The notes beneath the pieces are model-generated. The model saw nothing but the letters and a program-made list of their open reading frames with translations, was not told the DNA's origin and did no database searches. A stretch of 64,000 bases of DNA from Amorphophallus konjac (taxonomy: Eukaryota > Streptophyta > Magnoliopsida > Alismatales > Araceae), in contig CM040126.1 in assembly GCA_022559845.1 (NCBI GenBank), forward strand, positions 119,512,886 to 119,576,885. Reading direction: 5' to 3'. The first letter of the stretch is position 1; every line of letters begins with the position of its first letter. Positions 1 through 10,063 of the stretch are shown in pieces. The translations under genes were made by a program, and so were the position numbers.

Positions 1-737
1 ATAAGAAAAATGACACGAGGTGGCAATAAGGAGAACGACATGAAAACATCATGGACTAGCAACCGAAACCGACACGAAGTCAAACAGTACAACACGAGGT
101 GTTGTAACCAAGAAGAAGTGCCAATCAACACGAAGACAGTATGCAAAGAAACGACTCGAAGTGAGATGAGAACAGAATGAAACAAAGAAGACGACACGGA
201 GTGCATAAAACCAACACGAAGATGTGGACTATAGTAACCGTCACGAAGTGTGGTTACTAAGTAGGAACGACACGAGGTCTTCAGGAAAACTACTCGAAGT
301 TCATCAGAACTTTTAGAGCAGCTACAGGAACACGACACGAAGTCATGAGAAGAGAAAACAATCACAAAGTGAAACGAACACTTGAACTTAGATTGACTTA
401 GAGACTCAGCGAAAGGACTCGAAGACAGGAATACAAAGGATGACATGGAAACAACACAGTAAACAAATACTGCACAAGGTGAAAGACAACACTCAATCAG
501 ACGACAACATGGCTAACTCGACACGAGGTGAAAACGCGAAGCAAGAACTACATGATGTTTGAGGAAAACAGCACGAAGATAGAACATGAACGAACACACG
601 AAGTGTTACCTCTTAGCAGCTATTTCATATAAGACCATGGATAACTCAAGTGCAAGATATCTGATTAAAAATAACAAGAACAATTAACATAGTGTTGCTC
701 ATCATCAAAACACTTAGGGAAGATACAACATCCAACA
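1..737 (-). mobile_element. E8: partial LTR of a minus-strand Sirevirus-like (Copia) element
   Basis: Read on the minus strand, the right edge begins TGTTGGATGTTG and soon gives GTTTTGATGATGAGCAACAC. This matches the start of the E5 LTR (TGTTGGATATTG, then GTTTTGATGATGACAAACAC). The fragment ends at CCAACA on the plus strand, exactly where the E1 integrase frame is broken, so it is the 5' end of an LTR inserted into E1. The rest of the element lies left of the window. The expected duplication of E1 sequence (738-742, TTCTG) cannot be checked. The interior is an array of a short ACGAAGT-type motif, listed separately. No coding sequence is present. Confidence 0.72.
12..610. repeat. Degenerate short-motif array (CACGAAGTG-like) in the E8 LTR
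   Basis: About 17 copies of a core close to ACACGAAGT or ACACGAGGT recur every 20 to 50 bases. Examples lie near 14, 69, 93, 128, 153, 192, 213, 239, 269, 293, 335, 418, 521, 572 and 596. Several copies extend into mini-hairpins with variable arms around a GAA or GAG triloop, such as AACAC-GAG-GTGTT near 92 and CAC-GAA-GTG near 240. The sequence between copies is unrelated. The layout resembles the repeated palindromic motifs known from Sirevirus LTRs. Confidence 0.7.
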
Positions 738-1149
738 TTCTGCGCTGGGGCCATAGGGAAAGGGCCTAGGATATCTATCCCCCACCGGGTGAAGGGGTAT
801 GGCTCGGAAAGGGACACGAGAGTGGTGGCTGGCTGGTGTATCAGGTGGTCATACCTTTGACAGCAGTCACATTTTTTAACAAAGTTCAAGCAATCCCGCT
901 ATAGCATTGGCCACCAATACCCTTTCCGCAACAAAATCCTCGCTACAACCTCCCTCCTTGATGTGCGCCACAAATCCACTCATGGACTTCCTCGATAGCT
1001 TGCCGATCTTCATGTAGGTCGAGGCACTTTAGGATTGGTCCCGCATAGGACATCCTATAAAGGTGACCATCAAGCAAGATGAACCTCTGGGCCTGATACT
1101 TGAGCTGCCTCACCTCCTGAAGGTTGAGTGGTTCTCGGCCTTCTCTCAA
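738..1149 (-). pseudogene. E1 integrase N-terminal part, truncated
   Basis: The zinc-binding (H2C2-type) region is recognisable in 943-1149, with residues such as EVHEWICGAHQGG. It is followed after a break by CDCCQRY and then by WGIDILGPFP, which holds the first catalytic Asp of the integrase core. Coding stops at 738 where the E8 LTR is inserted right after the residues APAQ. The other two catalytic residues are not in the window. A stop separates the zinc-binding half from the core half. In a live element this enzyme would join element cDNA to chromosomal DNA. Confidence 0.8.
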
Positions 1150-1910
1150 CTAGAGTACATAGAGCATCCTCCAATCATCGGGTAGCTCTTGGATAGCATC
1201 AACAAGCTCAGAGTCAATGCTTGGGTGTTCCAGTTCATCCAGGAGGATTGACTGGGCCCTAGACAGGCTAGAAGAGGAGGAGGTTAGGTGAGAGAGCACA
1301 TCCGCTTTGGAGTTCACCTCCCAAGCAATCCTGATGAATTGGAAGCTCTCAAATTGTCGAGCCATCTCCCTTGCCAACTATAAGTACTTAACCATTTATG
1401 GCTCTCAGGCTTCATAGTCTCTATTGAACTGACCAACGACCAGCTACGAGTTGATGAAGATTCTAACCCTTTCCGCTCCCAGCCGCTTGGCCATACGAGA
1501 CCCTAAAATTTGGGCCTCATACTCGAAAGCATTGTTGAATGCCACGAACTTGAATTTGAGGGCGTACTGTAGCTCTATTGCCCCAGCGGAGCTTAGAATA
1601 ACTCCCACACCACTACCGACTGAGCAGGAGGACCTGTCGATGATGAGTTCCCATGTCGGGCCAGTAGTAGATGACAAAGGCTCCTCGGGCAGGGTGGTAT
1701 TCTCTGCGATGAAATCAGTGAGAGCATGGCTCTTGATGGTTGTGCAGGGGCGATAGGAGATATCGAACGCCCCCAGCATGATTGCCCATTCCACAAGGTG
1801 ACCGGAAGCCTCAGAATGGTTTAGGATCTTCTTCAAGGTCACAAACGCTAGCATGAGTTTCTTGGTTGCGGGATACCTCTTTTCGACATCCAAAAGCACC
1901 TTGCTGACAT
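1150..1910 (-). pseudogene. E1 tether and archaeal-type RNase H domain
   Basis: The ORF at 1444-1899 on the minus strand runs from the end of the retroviral RNase H (AIMLGAFDISYRP) into a second RNase H with WELIIDRSS, GVGVILSSAG and NNAFEYEAQI. This pattern matches the extra archaeal-like RNase H of Tat elements. The first catalytic Asp is still present in IIDRSS. The continuation at 1150-1377 ends in VNSKADVLSHL, the usual NxxADxLSxL tail of this domain. The domain removes RNA from RNA:DNA hybrids during reverse transcription. A stop near 1442 and others make it non-functional. Confidence 0.78.
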
Positions 1911-3160
1911 AGTAAACTAGTCTCTGAACCCCCTGGTCCTCTCAAACTAATACCAAGCTAATGATGGAAGGTGTCACCGAGAGGTAGAGATATAGGGTTT
2001 CTCTTAGGACAGGCTTCGAGAGTATAGGTGGTGCCATCATGAACTGTTCTAGCTCGATGAAGGCCTGCTCGCACTCATCGTCCTAAGAGAAGGTTGGGGC
2101 AGCCACCTTGGGTCCTCTCAAAAGCTTGATGAATGGTAGGCAGCGCTTCACGGCTTAGGACATGAAGCGATTGAGTGTGACAACCCATCCCGTTAGGCAT
2201 TGCACGTCCTTGATGCTTTGTGGTCACCGCATATCCAAGATGGCTTGTTTTTTATCAGGGTTCACCTCGATTCCCTGATGGGTGACTAAGAAGCCCAAAA
2301 ATTTGCATGTCATAACCCTGAAGGCGCACTTGGTAGGGTTAAGCTTCATGTTGTATTTCTAGAGTGCTTCAAAAGTTTCTGCCAGATCGGAAAAGTGGTC
2401 TACAGCCTTTGGGGTCTTGACCAGCATGTCATCGATGTAGAATTTCACATTTCTATTGATCTGGTCCTCGAATATTTGATTCACTAGCCTTTGATACGTC
2501 GATCAAGCATTCTTAACCCCGAAAGACATTCAGGTGTAGCAATATACACCGATGTCTGAGGTAAAAGTTGTCTTCTCGATGTCCTCCGAATGCAACTAGA
2601 TCTGGTGATATCCAGAATAGGCGTCGAGGAAGCTAAGTAGCTCGTTACCTAACGTTGAGTCGACTAATTGGTCGATGCTCGGGAGCTGGTAGCAATCCTT
2701 TGGAGTAGCTTTGTTCAGGGCGGTGAAGTCGATGCATATCTTCCATTTGCTGGACACTTTGGGCACTAGGACAACATTTGCCAGCCAGCTCGGATAAAGG
2801 ACCAGGTGAATCAGCCTGATTTTTCGACCCTTGCTGATCTGTTATTTGATAATCGCTTATTTAGCTAGGACGTGCCTTCGCTTCCATTGTTGAACAGGCT
2901 TGACGAGTGGATTGTGGTTAAGCAGATGCATCACGGCCTCCGCGGGGATCCCGGGAAGGTCATCATCCAACCATGCAAAGACATGAATGTACTCTAAATC
3001 AAAAATCTTATATTGCTTCTAAATTTCTGGCGACAAATCTTCCCCGATTTTGACATCAAGGGTTGGATCATTTCATAGGTAGATCGGCAATAGCTCCCCT
3101 CCAGGATTGCTTTTTTCCACCTTTTCTTCAATGATCTCTTTCCCTCAGTTTTATTCCTTG
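1911..3160 (-). pseudogene. E1 reverse transcriptase, decayed
   Basis: No long ORF survives, but translating the minus strand in pieces recovers a full Ty3/gypsy reverse transcriptase. KICIDFTALNKATPKD-like residues lie near 2720-2760, SFLDAYSGYHQI-like residues near 2590-2630, and the catalytic YIDD box near 2429-2441 within FYIDDMLVKT. The LNPTKCAF and FLGFLVT motifs follow near 2290-2350. An upstream FAWLDDDLPGI-like segment near 2950-2990 links protease to reverse transcriptase. Many stop codons and small shifts interrupt it. The active-site box is intact but the gene is dead. Confidence 0.78.
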
Positions 3161-3211
3161 GGTTTTATGGTTTTGACAGAAATTACATAACACATTCTAG
3201 CCACGGTCTAG

Positions 3212-5505
3212 TGGTGCGGACACCAGAGCGATCGAGAGGCACGAACCGGCGAGCCGTCGGTACCGTACATGGAGCACCACTCGAGTTACATCGGCGTCCA
3301 TCTGGCTCGGAGACAATCTGGAGACTCCCCCTTGAGTCTTAGCATTTATCATATTTATGGGGTTTTATTTGTGTGTAATGTGTGTTTATTTGGTTCTATT
3401 CGGATTGTAATTCGGATTGTAAGAGGGGTTTATTTATAATTTGGGACCACCTGGGTCCCGCGGGCCCCCCATCCCTTCTCTCATTGATCCACCTCATCTC
3501 TAGGGCCCATGTGGGGTCAGTCAACCTTTCAATGGGCTTCTAGAAGGGTTGGACCAAGGGGGGACAAAGGGTACAAAATTTCAAATTTGGAAACCTATAA
3601 GTCAAGGGGGCGCCCCATTCTATTATAGTTTATTAGGATTTGTAGTTTATTTTATTTAGTTCCAAATCACATGGGAGAAATAAATTGTGGACTCCCTCTT
3701 TTACCCCTCCCCAACCCTAGATCTAGGGATAGAACTAGTCTTTTTATATTTCTATAAAAGCCTTGTATTTCCATTTTGAGTGGAATTAATGAAAGAAAAT
3801 ATTAGAATTTCCTTCAAAGGAGCAAGGGCCGCCCCCTATCTCTCTTCTCTCTCCCCCTTCTGTAGCTGGGAAGACTGTGAATAAGAGGTGTGAAGCCTCA
3901 TCTATCAGGTGTGTAGATCATCATCGCCGCCGCCGCCGCCTTCGTGCTGCTGTCGCACCACCGCCATCGTCACCGGAGTTCTGTCCACTCATGATAGCCC
4001 CGTGATCTCAGATTTCTTGCTCTCAGCCACGAGTTCATCTGGAGCCCAAACTTTCAGGGTGAATTTCAGGGGTCATCACCACGTCCTAGAAAAATTGGTG
4101 GAGCTTCCAGTTATTATTTTCCATTTTTCCATTTTCATTCTCCACCTCCTCTCAGATCTGCCAGCAGTCTGCCCAGATTTCCAGAACCCTAATAGGTCGT
4201 TCATGAACCCACCTTCTCGTGACCCAAATGACTTTATATTTTTATTGGAGGTTCTGTCCACTTAATACACCATCCAAAAATTTTCGTGTGAATTTAGAAT
4301 CTTGTTCATATTTTCTAAAAATTCACTTCAGATCCCAGCTTAGTTCTATCTGCCACTGTCCAGATCCGACCACCCAATAGTATAAAATAAGTTTCCCCAT
4401 TCAAGCCTTTACCAAACCCTTCATAAAAATTATCCCCATTTTCCTCTCTCTCCCCTCTACAACTTTCATGAAGCGTACATCTTCTGATTCGGAGGTCTAC
4501 ACCATGGTCAACGCCAACTCTCAGGAAAATTCATTTCTGCCCGGCCAGATATGAAACAGAGATCAGTCTAGTTCTTAAATCCCCCATCAGAAGTACGGTC
4601 CCAACGAATTTTCTGGAGTCCCAGAGCGTCGAAGGATTTCAAGAGAGCTTTTCAATGGTACCTCTTGTGCGTCGATCCGACGTCGGTGCTCATCGCAGCA
4701 GCTTCTGTCCCTGGAGCGCGTAGATTTGAAACTGAGTTTCAGATCTGTGGACAGCAACACCGACAAGTGCAGATCGGAGCCACCCGGCCTCCGACCGGTG
4801 CTCCAGCAGGACCGCCGTCCAGGGGAGCGCACCATCAGGGGTCACCATCCCAGCGGGACGCACCCCGTCAAATCCGGAGGACTAAGCAATACCTGGGCCC
4901 CATAAGCCCGCAGATCGCGTCGTCTGGACAGCACAAAAAGGTGAGTTTCGGCACCGTCGGAGCGACATCAAGATGCTTCCCGTCAACCCACTTCCTGATA
5001 CTCCCAGGCCCCACATGTGACTTGTTACCTCCCTTCATGGAGTGGGTCGAAACATTTGTACCGCTGTAATATTTGTTAACCGGGAGTATGGAATTAGCCA
5101 GGGTTGTCTTCCCCACGTCGGGAGCGTGGAGGTAACGATCTTACTTCTTGGCGTTCATTTGCTAGTTTAGTATATGGTCATATGCTGCTGTGAGTGCGTT
5201 AGGATTCTAGCCCATGAGTTCATGTCACCGCTGTGAGTGAGAGAGTGACCAGTCCCGTGGCTCGATTCGAGCACGGAAGTGAGTCGACCACCCTTGACTC
5301 TGTCGGTTTCTCAACCGCGTGGATCCGCGTTTCCCCTCACTTGGGATGATGAGTGAGCTTGCATTTCTGTTAGCGACGTATAGCCCATAGGAACTCTTAG
5401 TGTCAGGCCGAAAAGTCTCCATTGTTGTATGTTGTTGGTTGCGTCCGCATTTAGAGTCCGAGGTCCGCATCACTTAGAGTTGGTCCCCGTGTCCGTCCCG
5501 CATCA
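3212..5505 (+). repeat. E2 5' LTR
   Basis: It begins TGGTGCGGACACC and ends GTCCCGCATCA, the same ends as the copy at 38822-41079, and is 2294 bp long against 2258 bp. The 3' copy lacks a block of roughly 20 bases that follows TATTATAGTTTATT here. The primer site follows after three bases. ORFs on both strands inside it (for example 3909-4265 and 4665-5069) have no recognisable domain and are treated as chance. Confidence 0.92.
3753..3760 (+). promoter_or_regulatory. TATA box of the E2 5' LTR
   Basis: TATAAAAG lies about 540 bp into the LTR and is preserved in the 3' LTR at 39347-39354. Transcription would be expected to start about 30 bp downstream, near 3785. This is inference from position and conservation only. 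Confidence 0.6.
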
Positions 5506-5508
5506 GTT

Positions 5509-5521
5509 TGGTATCAGAGAG
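5509..5521 (+). other. E2 primer-binding site (initiator Met tRNA)
   Basis: TGGTATCAGAGA begins three bases after the LTR end. It matches the TGGTATCAGAGC complement of the plant initiator Met tRNA 3' end, with a change only at the last base. Confidence 0.88.
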
Positions 5522-5614
5522 AGTTGAGTCTAAGGTAGTTGTTGCATGAGTCTTGCACGGTGTAAGTCGAGTCTAGGATCATCATTAGTTTCAAAAAAAA
5601 GTGTTTTAAAATTA

Positions 5615-5760
5615 CATTTCATCTCGATAATCCGGTATATTAAAAGGTGTTGTCCGGACGTTAGCCTACGCCTATCGGGAAGGCCGCACACTTGCGCGAC
5701 GAGATCTTCGGGTCGACCCTCTGCCACGTACCGAATATTCGCTAAGTCTAGGTGCACTAG
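5615..5760 (+). other. Shared leader module, E2 copy
   Basis: This untranslated block between primer site and gag is homologous to the leader of E4 at 29900-30045 on the minus strand. The core 5641-5699 matches 29962-30020 at about 52 of 59 positions by eye, and six of the seven differences are transitions. The two elements otherwise belong to different chromovirus lineages. It may act in packaging, dimerisation or translation of the RNA; that is inference. Confidence 0.85.
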
Positions 5761-5831
5761 TTTGTGTCTCCTAGCCCGTGTGTCTTTGCATGCCCACCCG
5801 TCGAGGCACCCAATACTCGCCACCACTACCT

Positions 5832-7259
5832 ATGGCGGATTCCTGAGCCCGTAGTTTCGATGTGCCCTTGACTGTCGAGATGTTCCGAGCCCTCATGGAT
5901 CGTCTCGATACGTGTATGGATGGCCTAAGTACGCGTCTAGATGGCGTAGGAACACGTATAGATGGGAGGATGAAAGCCCTAGAGGATCGGGTCGAAGCAT
6001 CGGACCAGTCCATTCAGGGTCTTGTGGGGAGGATTGCTGTCCTTGAGAGGGCCCCAGTGGCGGCACAACCCGCACTAACGAATGGCCAACAAGAGTCGGC
6101 TCAGCAACCTGCTATGCCAAGGGCTCAGGGGGTAGATGTTGGGAGGCAGCAGGTGCACGAGCTGGATGACTATGCATTTGATAATGAACAAGGGGGTTAT
6201 GGTCATGATCGTCGAAACCAACGATGGAATCACGATGATGACGACGACTGCGTTCTTAGGAGCGTGCGTGCGGACCCTCCCCTATTTGACGGGTCTCTGG
6301 ACCCGAAGGTCTATTTAGATTGGGAGGCCGGCATGGACCGGTACTTCGAGTGGTTTGAGATGACGGATCACCGAAGAGTTCAGTACGCGAAGATGAAGTT
6401 GCATGGGCAGGCCCAAACTTATTGGATCAATGTGGAGAGCCTGTTAGTGCAGCGACATCAGCCCCCGATCGGTACTTGGGATGACATGAAAATGAAGTTA
6501 AGGCAGAAATACCTTCCTGCCACGTATCGCCAGCATCTCATAGACAAATGGCAAAGTCTCTCCCAAGGGAACCGGTCCGTGACTGAGTGCACCACCGAGT
6601 TTGATGAGTATTATTTACGGTGTGGAGTTACGAAGGAGAGCACCATGGCCATATTGCGCTTTCGAAGAGGTCTGCGGCCGAACTACCAATATGAACTTTT
6701 CCACCGCAATGTGACCACTTTGGAACAGGCGTATCAGGTTGCTCTCGAATTGGAGCAATTCGAGGCCGAGTTTGAGCCTACCCATCAGTTGGGCCCCTTT
6801 CCCCCTCGTAGTGTCGAGCCCCGTGGCTCTTTAGGCACGTATCCGAGGGCCCCCATGGCTCAACCTCAGGAGCCCTTTCGTCCTAAGCCATTCGCTCCTA
6901 GGCCTCTCCCTCCACCTCCCAGGGATATCCCTTCTCATCCCCAACCCACGGCACCCACGGTCGGTCCACCGGCACCCGCACCCGTTGCTCATCCTTTCTT
7001 GCCTACACCTCCTATCCGTCGGGAGGATAAGGGGAAAGGACCCTTGATTGGGGAGCCTAGTGGATCACGGCAGCAGTGTTATCGCTGCAATGGGTTTGGC
7101 CACTTCGCCAACCATTGTCCCACTCGTCAGTCTCTTGTCATTAGGGACATACAGGCCGGGGATGCCACCTCTTCAGATCTTGTGTTAGTCAGCTATGAAG
7201 CAGATCAGGAGCTAGCTGACGAATACTATGAGATTGAAGGTGATGGCCAGGATGCCTAG
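5832..7259 (+). pseudogene. E2 gag
   Basis: Gag forms the particle that packages element RNA. The frame 5862-7259 is open and ends in TAG. An ATG at 5832 lies in the same frame but a TGA at 5844 separates it, so the original start may be 5832 (then broken) or the ATG at 5880. The N-terminal 80 residues repeat the pattern MDRLDxxxDGLSTRLDG and look like a coiled coil. The capsid region has VYLDWEAGMDRYF and TYWINVE. A proline-rich stretch precedes one zinc knuckle CYRCNGFGHFANHC (CX2CX4HX4C) near residue 406 counting from 5862. The TAG at 7257 is in frame with the following protease, so gag and pol were probably one frame. Confidence 0.85.
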
Positions 7260-7994
7260 CATTCGGACGATACCCACTTGGGGGTCGTCAGGTGTATTCT
7301 CACCCAGCCACAGGCCAGTGATGACTGGCGTCGGACCACCATCTTTCATACATACTGTAGGCTGGGGGGGCATGTGTGTAAGGTGATTATCGATAGTGGG
7401 AGTTGCATCAATGCAATCTCCATGGGCGTAGTCTCACGTCTTGGTCTTACTTCCGTGGACCACCCTTGCCCCTATCGAGTATCTTGGGTGGATTCTACCT
7501 TAATTCCGATCAGGCTGCGGTGTTTGGTCCCACTGCAGTTCCATGCCTATCGTGACGAGATTTAGTGTGATGTCCTCCCCATGGAGGTGGGCAATATCAT
7601 TCTTGGTAGGCCGTGGTTATTTGATCGGGATGCCACACTCCATGGCCGGTCGAACACATGTACCTACAACCATGATGGCCGACAGATTACCCTCCACCCC
7701 ACTCAGCCCAAGAGCCCATCAGTTAGGGGTCCTACTGGCCCTAGTACTCCGGAGCCTTCCGTCCCCGGGCCCAGTACTCCATCCCCAACCCGGGCTATGG
7801 CCGTTACCTCTAGCACAAGAGAGCCCTCGACTAGGAGGTTGATGATGATTAGCTCCCGAGAAATGGAGCAGGAGGCTAGTAGGGGCTGCCCTGTGTTTTC
7901 TATTACGGTCCGAGAGGTGGAGCCGAAGTCCGAGGGTGAACTCCCACCTGATGTCATTCCTATTCTGCAGAAGTTCGCTGATATTTTTTTCTAG
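7260..7994 (+). pseudogene. E2 aspartic protease region
   Basis: It continues the gag frame after the TAG at 7257. The active-site segment reads VIIDSGSCINAIS, a DSG triad in place of the usual DTG/DSG, followed by NIILGRPWLFDRD, the conserved ILGRPW block. An in-frame TAG at 7563 sits just before that block, and another TAG at 7992 interrupts the following ELPE...[12 protein letters not shown] segment. The protease would cut the gag-pol polyprotein. It is broken only by nonsense codons, so the family frame is preserved. Confidence 0.82.
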
Positions 7995-9399
7995 GAGCTT
8001 CCCGAGTGACTCCCACCCATGGGGGATATTCAGCATGCTATTGACCTGATTTCGGGTTCCTCATTGCCCAATCTTCCTCATTATCGCATGAGTCCCACAG
8101 AACATGCCTAGCTAAAACGGCAGGTCGATGAGTTGATGCAGAGAGGGTCTGTTCGGGATAGCATGAGTCCGTGTGATGTTTCGCATTACTCACCCCAAAG
8201 AATGATGGCACGTAGAGAATGTGCATTGATAGTCGTGCCATCAACAAAATCACCGTGAAGTACAGGTTCCATATTCCCCGCCTAGATGATATACTAGACA
8301 TGATGGCCGGTGCCACTATCTTCTTGAAGATTGATCTTAAGAGTGGTTACCACCATGTGAGGATTAGGCCAGGTGATGAGTGGAAGACTGCATTTAAGAC
8401 CAAGGATGGTCTATATGAGTGGTTGGTTATGCCCTTTGGGTTGACAAATGTCCCTAGCACTTTCATGCGACTCATGACTCAAGTCCTTCGACCTTTCATT
8501 GGAGTCTTTGTGGTTGTGTATTTTGATGATATCCTTATATGTAGTCACACTAAAGGGGACCGCTTGGACCATCTAAGGCAGGTATGTCTACTTTTGAGGA
8601 GAGAGCAGTTATTTACGAACCCACAGAAGTGTGCCTTCATGACACATCAGCTTACCTTCTTGGGTTTTATTGTGTCTAGTACTGGGGTCTCCGTCGATCT
8701 GGAGAAGGTCCGGGCCATTGTTGAGTGGCCGGAACCCCGTACGGTCCATGATGTCTGCAGCTTCCATGGCCTCGCGACGTTCTATTGTCGTTTCATCTGT
8801 GGATTTAGCTCTGTCACTGCCCCAATCACAGACTGTATTCGGAAGGGTAGGTTTGTATGGACAAAGGACGTAACTGCTGCCTTCAAGAACATCAAGAAGC
8901 GCATGACCCAGACACCGATCCTTCGATTGCCAGATTTCTCGAAGGTGTTTGAGGTCTCTTGTGATGCGTCAGGTGTTGGAATAGGAGGAGTGCTGAATCA
9001 GGAGTCCCACCCGGTCGCATACTTCAGTGAAAAGTTGAATGACGCAAAACTACGATACTCCACTTATGATAAAGAATTCTACGCAGTTGTTCAAGCTCTT
9101 AGGCATTGGAGGCACTATCTTTTACATCAGATGTTTATCTTGTACTCGATCATGAAGCTTTGAGGTTCCTCCATTCCCAAAAGAAGCTTAATGCGCGTCA
9201 CAGCCGATGGGTTGAGTATCTCCAACAGTACACATTTGTGCTTAAATATAAGGCTGGAGTGGAGAACAAGGTAGCTAATGCCTTGAGTCGGCGTGCTTGT
9301 CTGCTGACCACCATGAGTGTCGAGGTCATGGGGTTAGAGAAGATGAGAGAGGCCTATGGTGACTGTCCTGACTTCGGTCAGATTTATACCACTCTCTAG
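7995..9399 (+). pseudogene. E2 reverse transcriptase and RNase H
   Basis: The segment opens with ELPE and DIQHAIDL in the protease frame, with stops at 8007 and 8109. A one-base shift near 8180 moves it to the frame of 8219-9163. That ORF has [41 protein letters not shown] and the catalytic YFDDILI box, then FLGFIVS and RFICGFS. RNase H follows with [15 protein letters not shown] and [13 protein letters not shown] second shift near 9140 moves it to the frame 9106-9399, which has the ANALSRR tail. The enzymes copy element RNA into DNA and degrade the RNA. Two frameshifts and several stops make it inactive. Confidence 0.85.
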
Positions 9400-10063
9400 G
9401 CCGGACCCTCGAGAGATCATGATAATTATGTGCTCCAGGAGGGTTGCCTCTTTCGAGGAGGCAGGCTTTGTGTTCCCCGAACTTCGTTTCGAGACTTCTT
9501 AGTCTTGGAGCTACATGCGGGAGGTCTAGCCAGCAACTTTGGTCGGAACAAGACTATCGAGGCTGTTGAGCATAGATTTTATTGGCCGAGCTTGAAGCGT
9601 GATATTGCTCATATAGTGGCTCAGTGTCGTACATGTGCTACGGCCAAAATGAAGAAGCAAAGCTCGGGCCTTTATACGCCTCTTCCCGTGCTTGATGCCC
9701 CGTGGCATGATGTTAGCATGGATTTTGTCTTGGGATTGCCACGTACCTCTAGGAAGCATGACTCGGTCTATGTGGTAGTTGACCGGTTCTCGAAGATGGC
9801 CCTTTTCATTCCCTGCTAGAAGACTTCGGATGCTTTGAGGGTAGCCCGCCTATTTCTCACTCATGTGGTGTGCAAGTTCAGGTTGCCTCGTACCATAGTG
9901 TCTGACCGTGATGTTAGGTTCACCAGTTATTTTTGGAAGACACTATGGCATATGTTGGGTACTCACCTCAAGTTTTCCACTGCATATCATCCTCAGATAG
10001 ATGGTCAGACCGAGGTGGTCAATAGGAGTCTGGGTGACCTTTTGAGGTGTCTTGTCAGAGACC
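9400..10063 (+). pseudogene. E2 integrase, first part (to the E3 insertion)
   Basis: It stays in the frame of 9106-9399 after the TAG at 9397. The zinc-binding region shows ELHAGGLASNFG (H), HRFYWPSL and the CRTCATAK pair. The core has catalytic Asp in SMDFVLGLP, a second in VSDRDVRF, and Glu in DGQTEVVN. A TAG at 9817 interrupts the core. At 10063 the E3 LTR begins, with AGACC (10059-10063) duplicated at 38025-38029. The coding resumes at 38030 in the same frame. Confidence 0.88.

Larger units (their letters stand above)
738..3211 (-). mobile_element. E1 segment A: Tat-type Ty3/gypsy element, pol 3' half
   Basis: This is the 3' half of the outermost element, on the minus strand. Moving leftward it carries the end of the protease, reverse transcriptase, RNase H, an archaeal-type RNase H and the start of the integrase. 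It is bounded on the right by the E2 LTR (3212) and on the left by E8 (737). The second RNase H domain identifies the Tat lineage. The coding region has many stops and frameshifts, so E1 is the oldest and most decayed element here, as expected for the outermost host of the nest. Its 3' LTR must lie left of the window. Confidence 0.85.

Noticed and set aside
3909..5116. ORFs in the E2 LTRs (also 39396-40690)
   Set aside because: Present in both LTRs on opposing strands, no domain, and the reading frames are not conserved at their ends.
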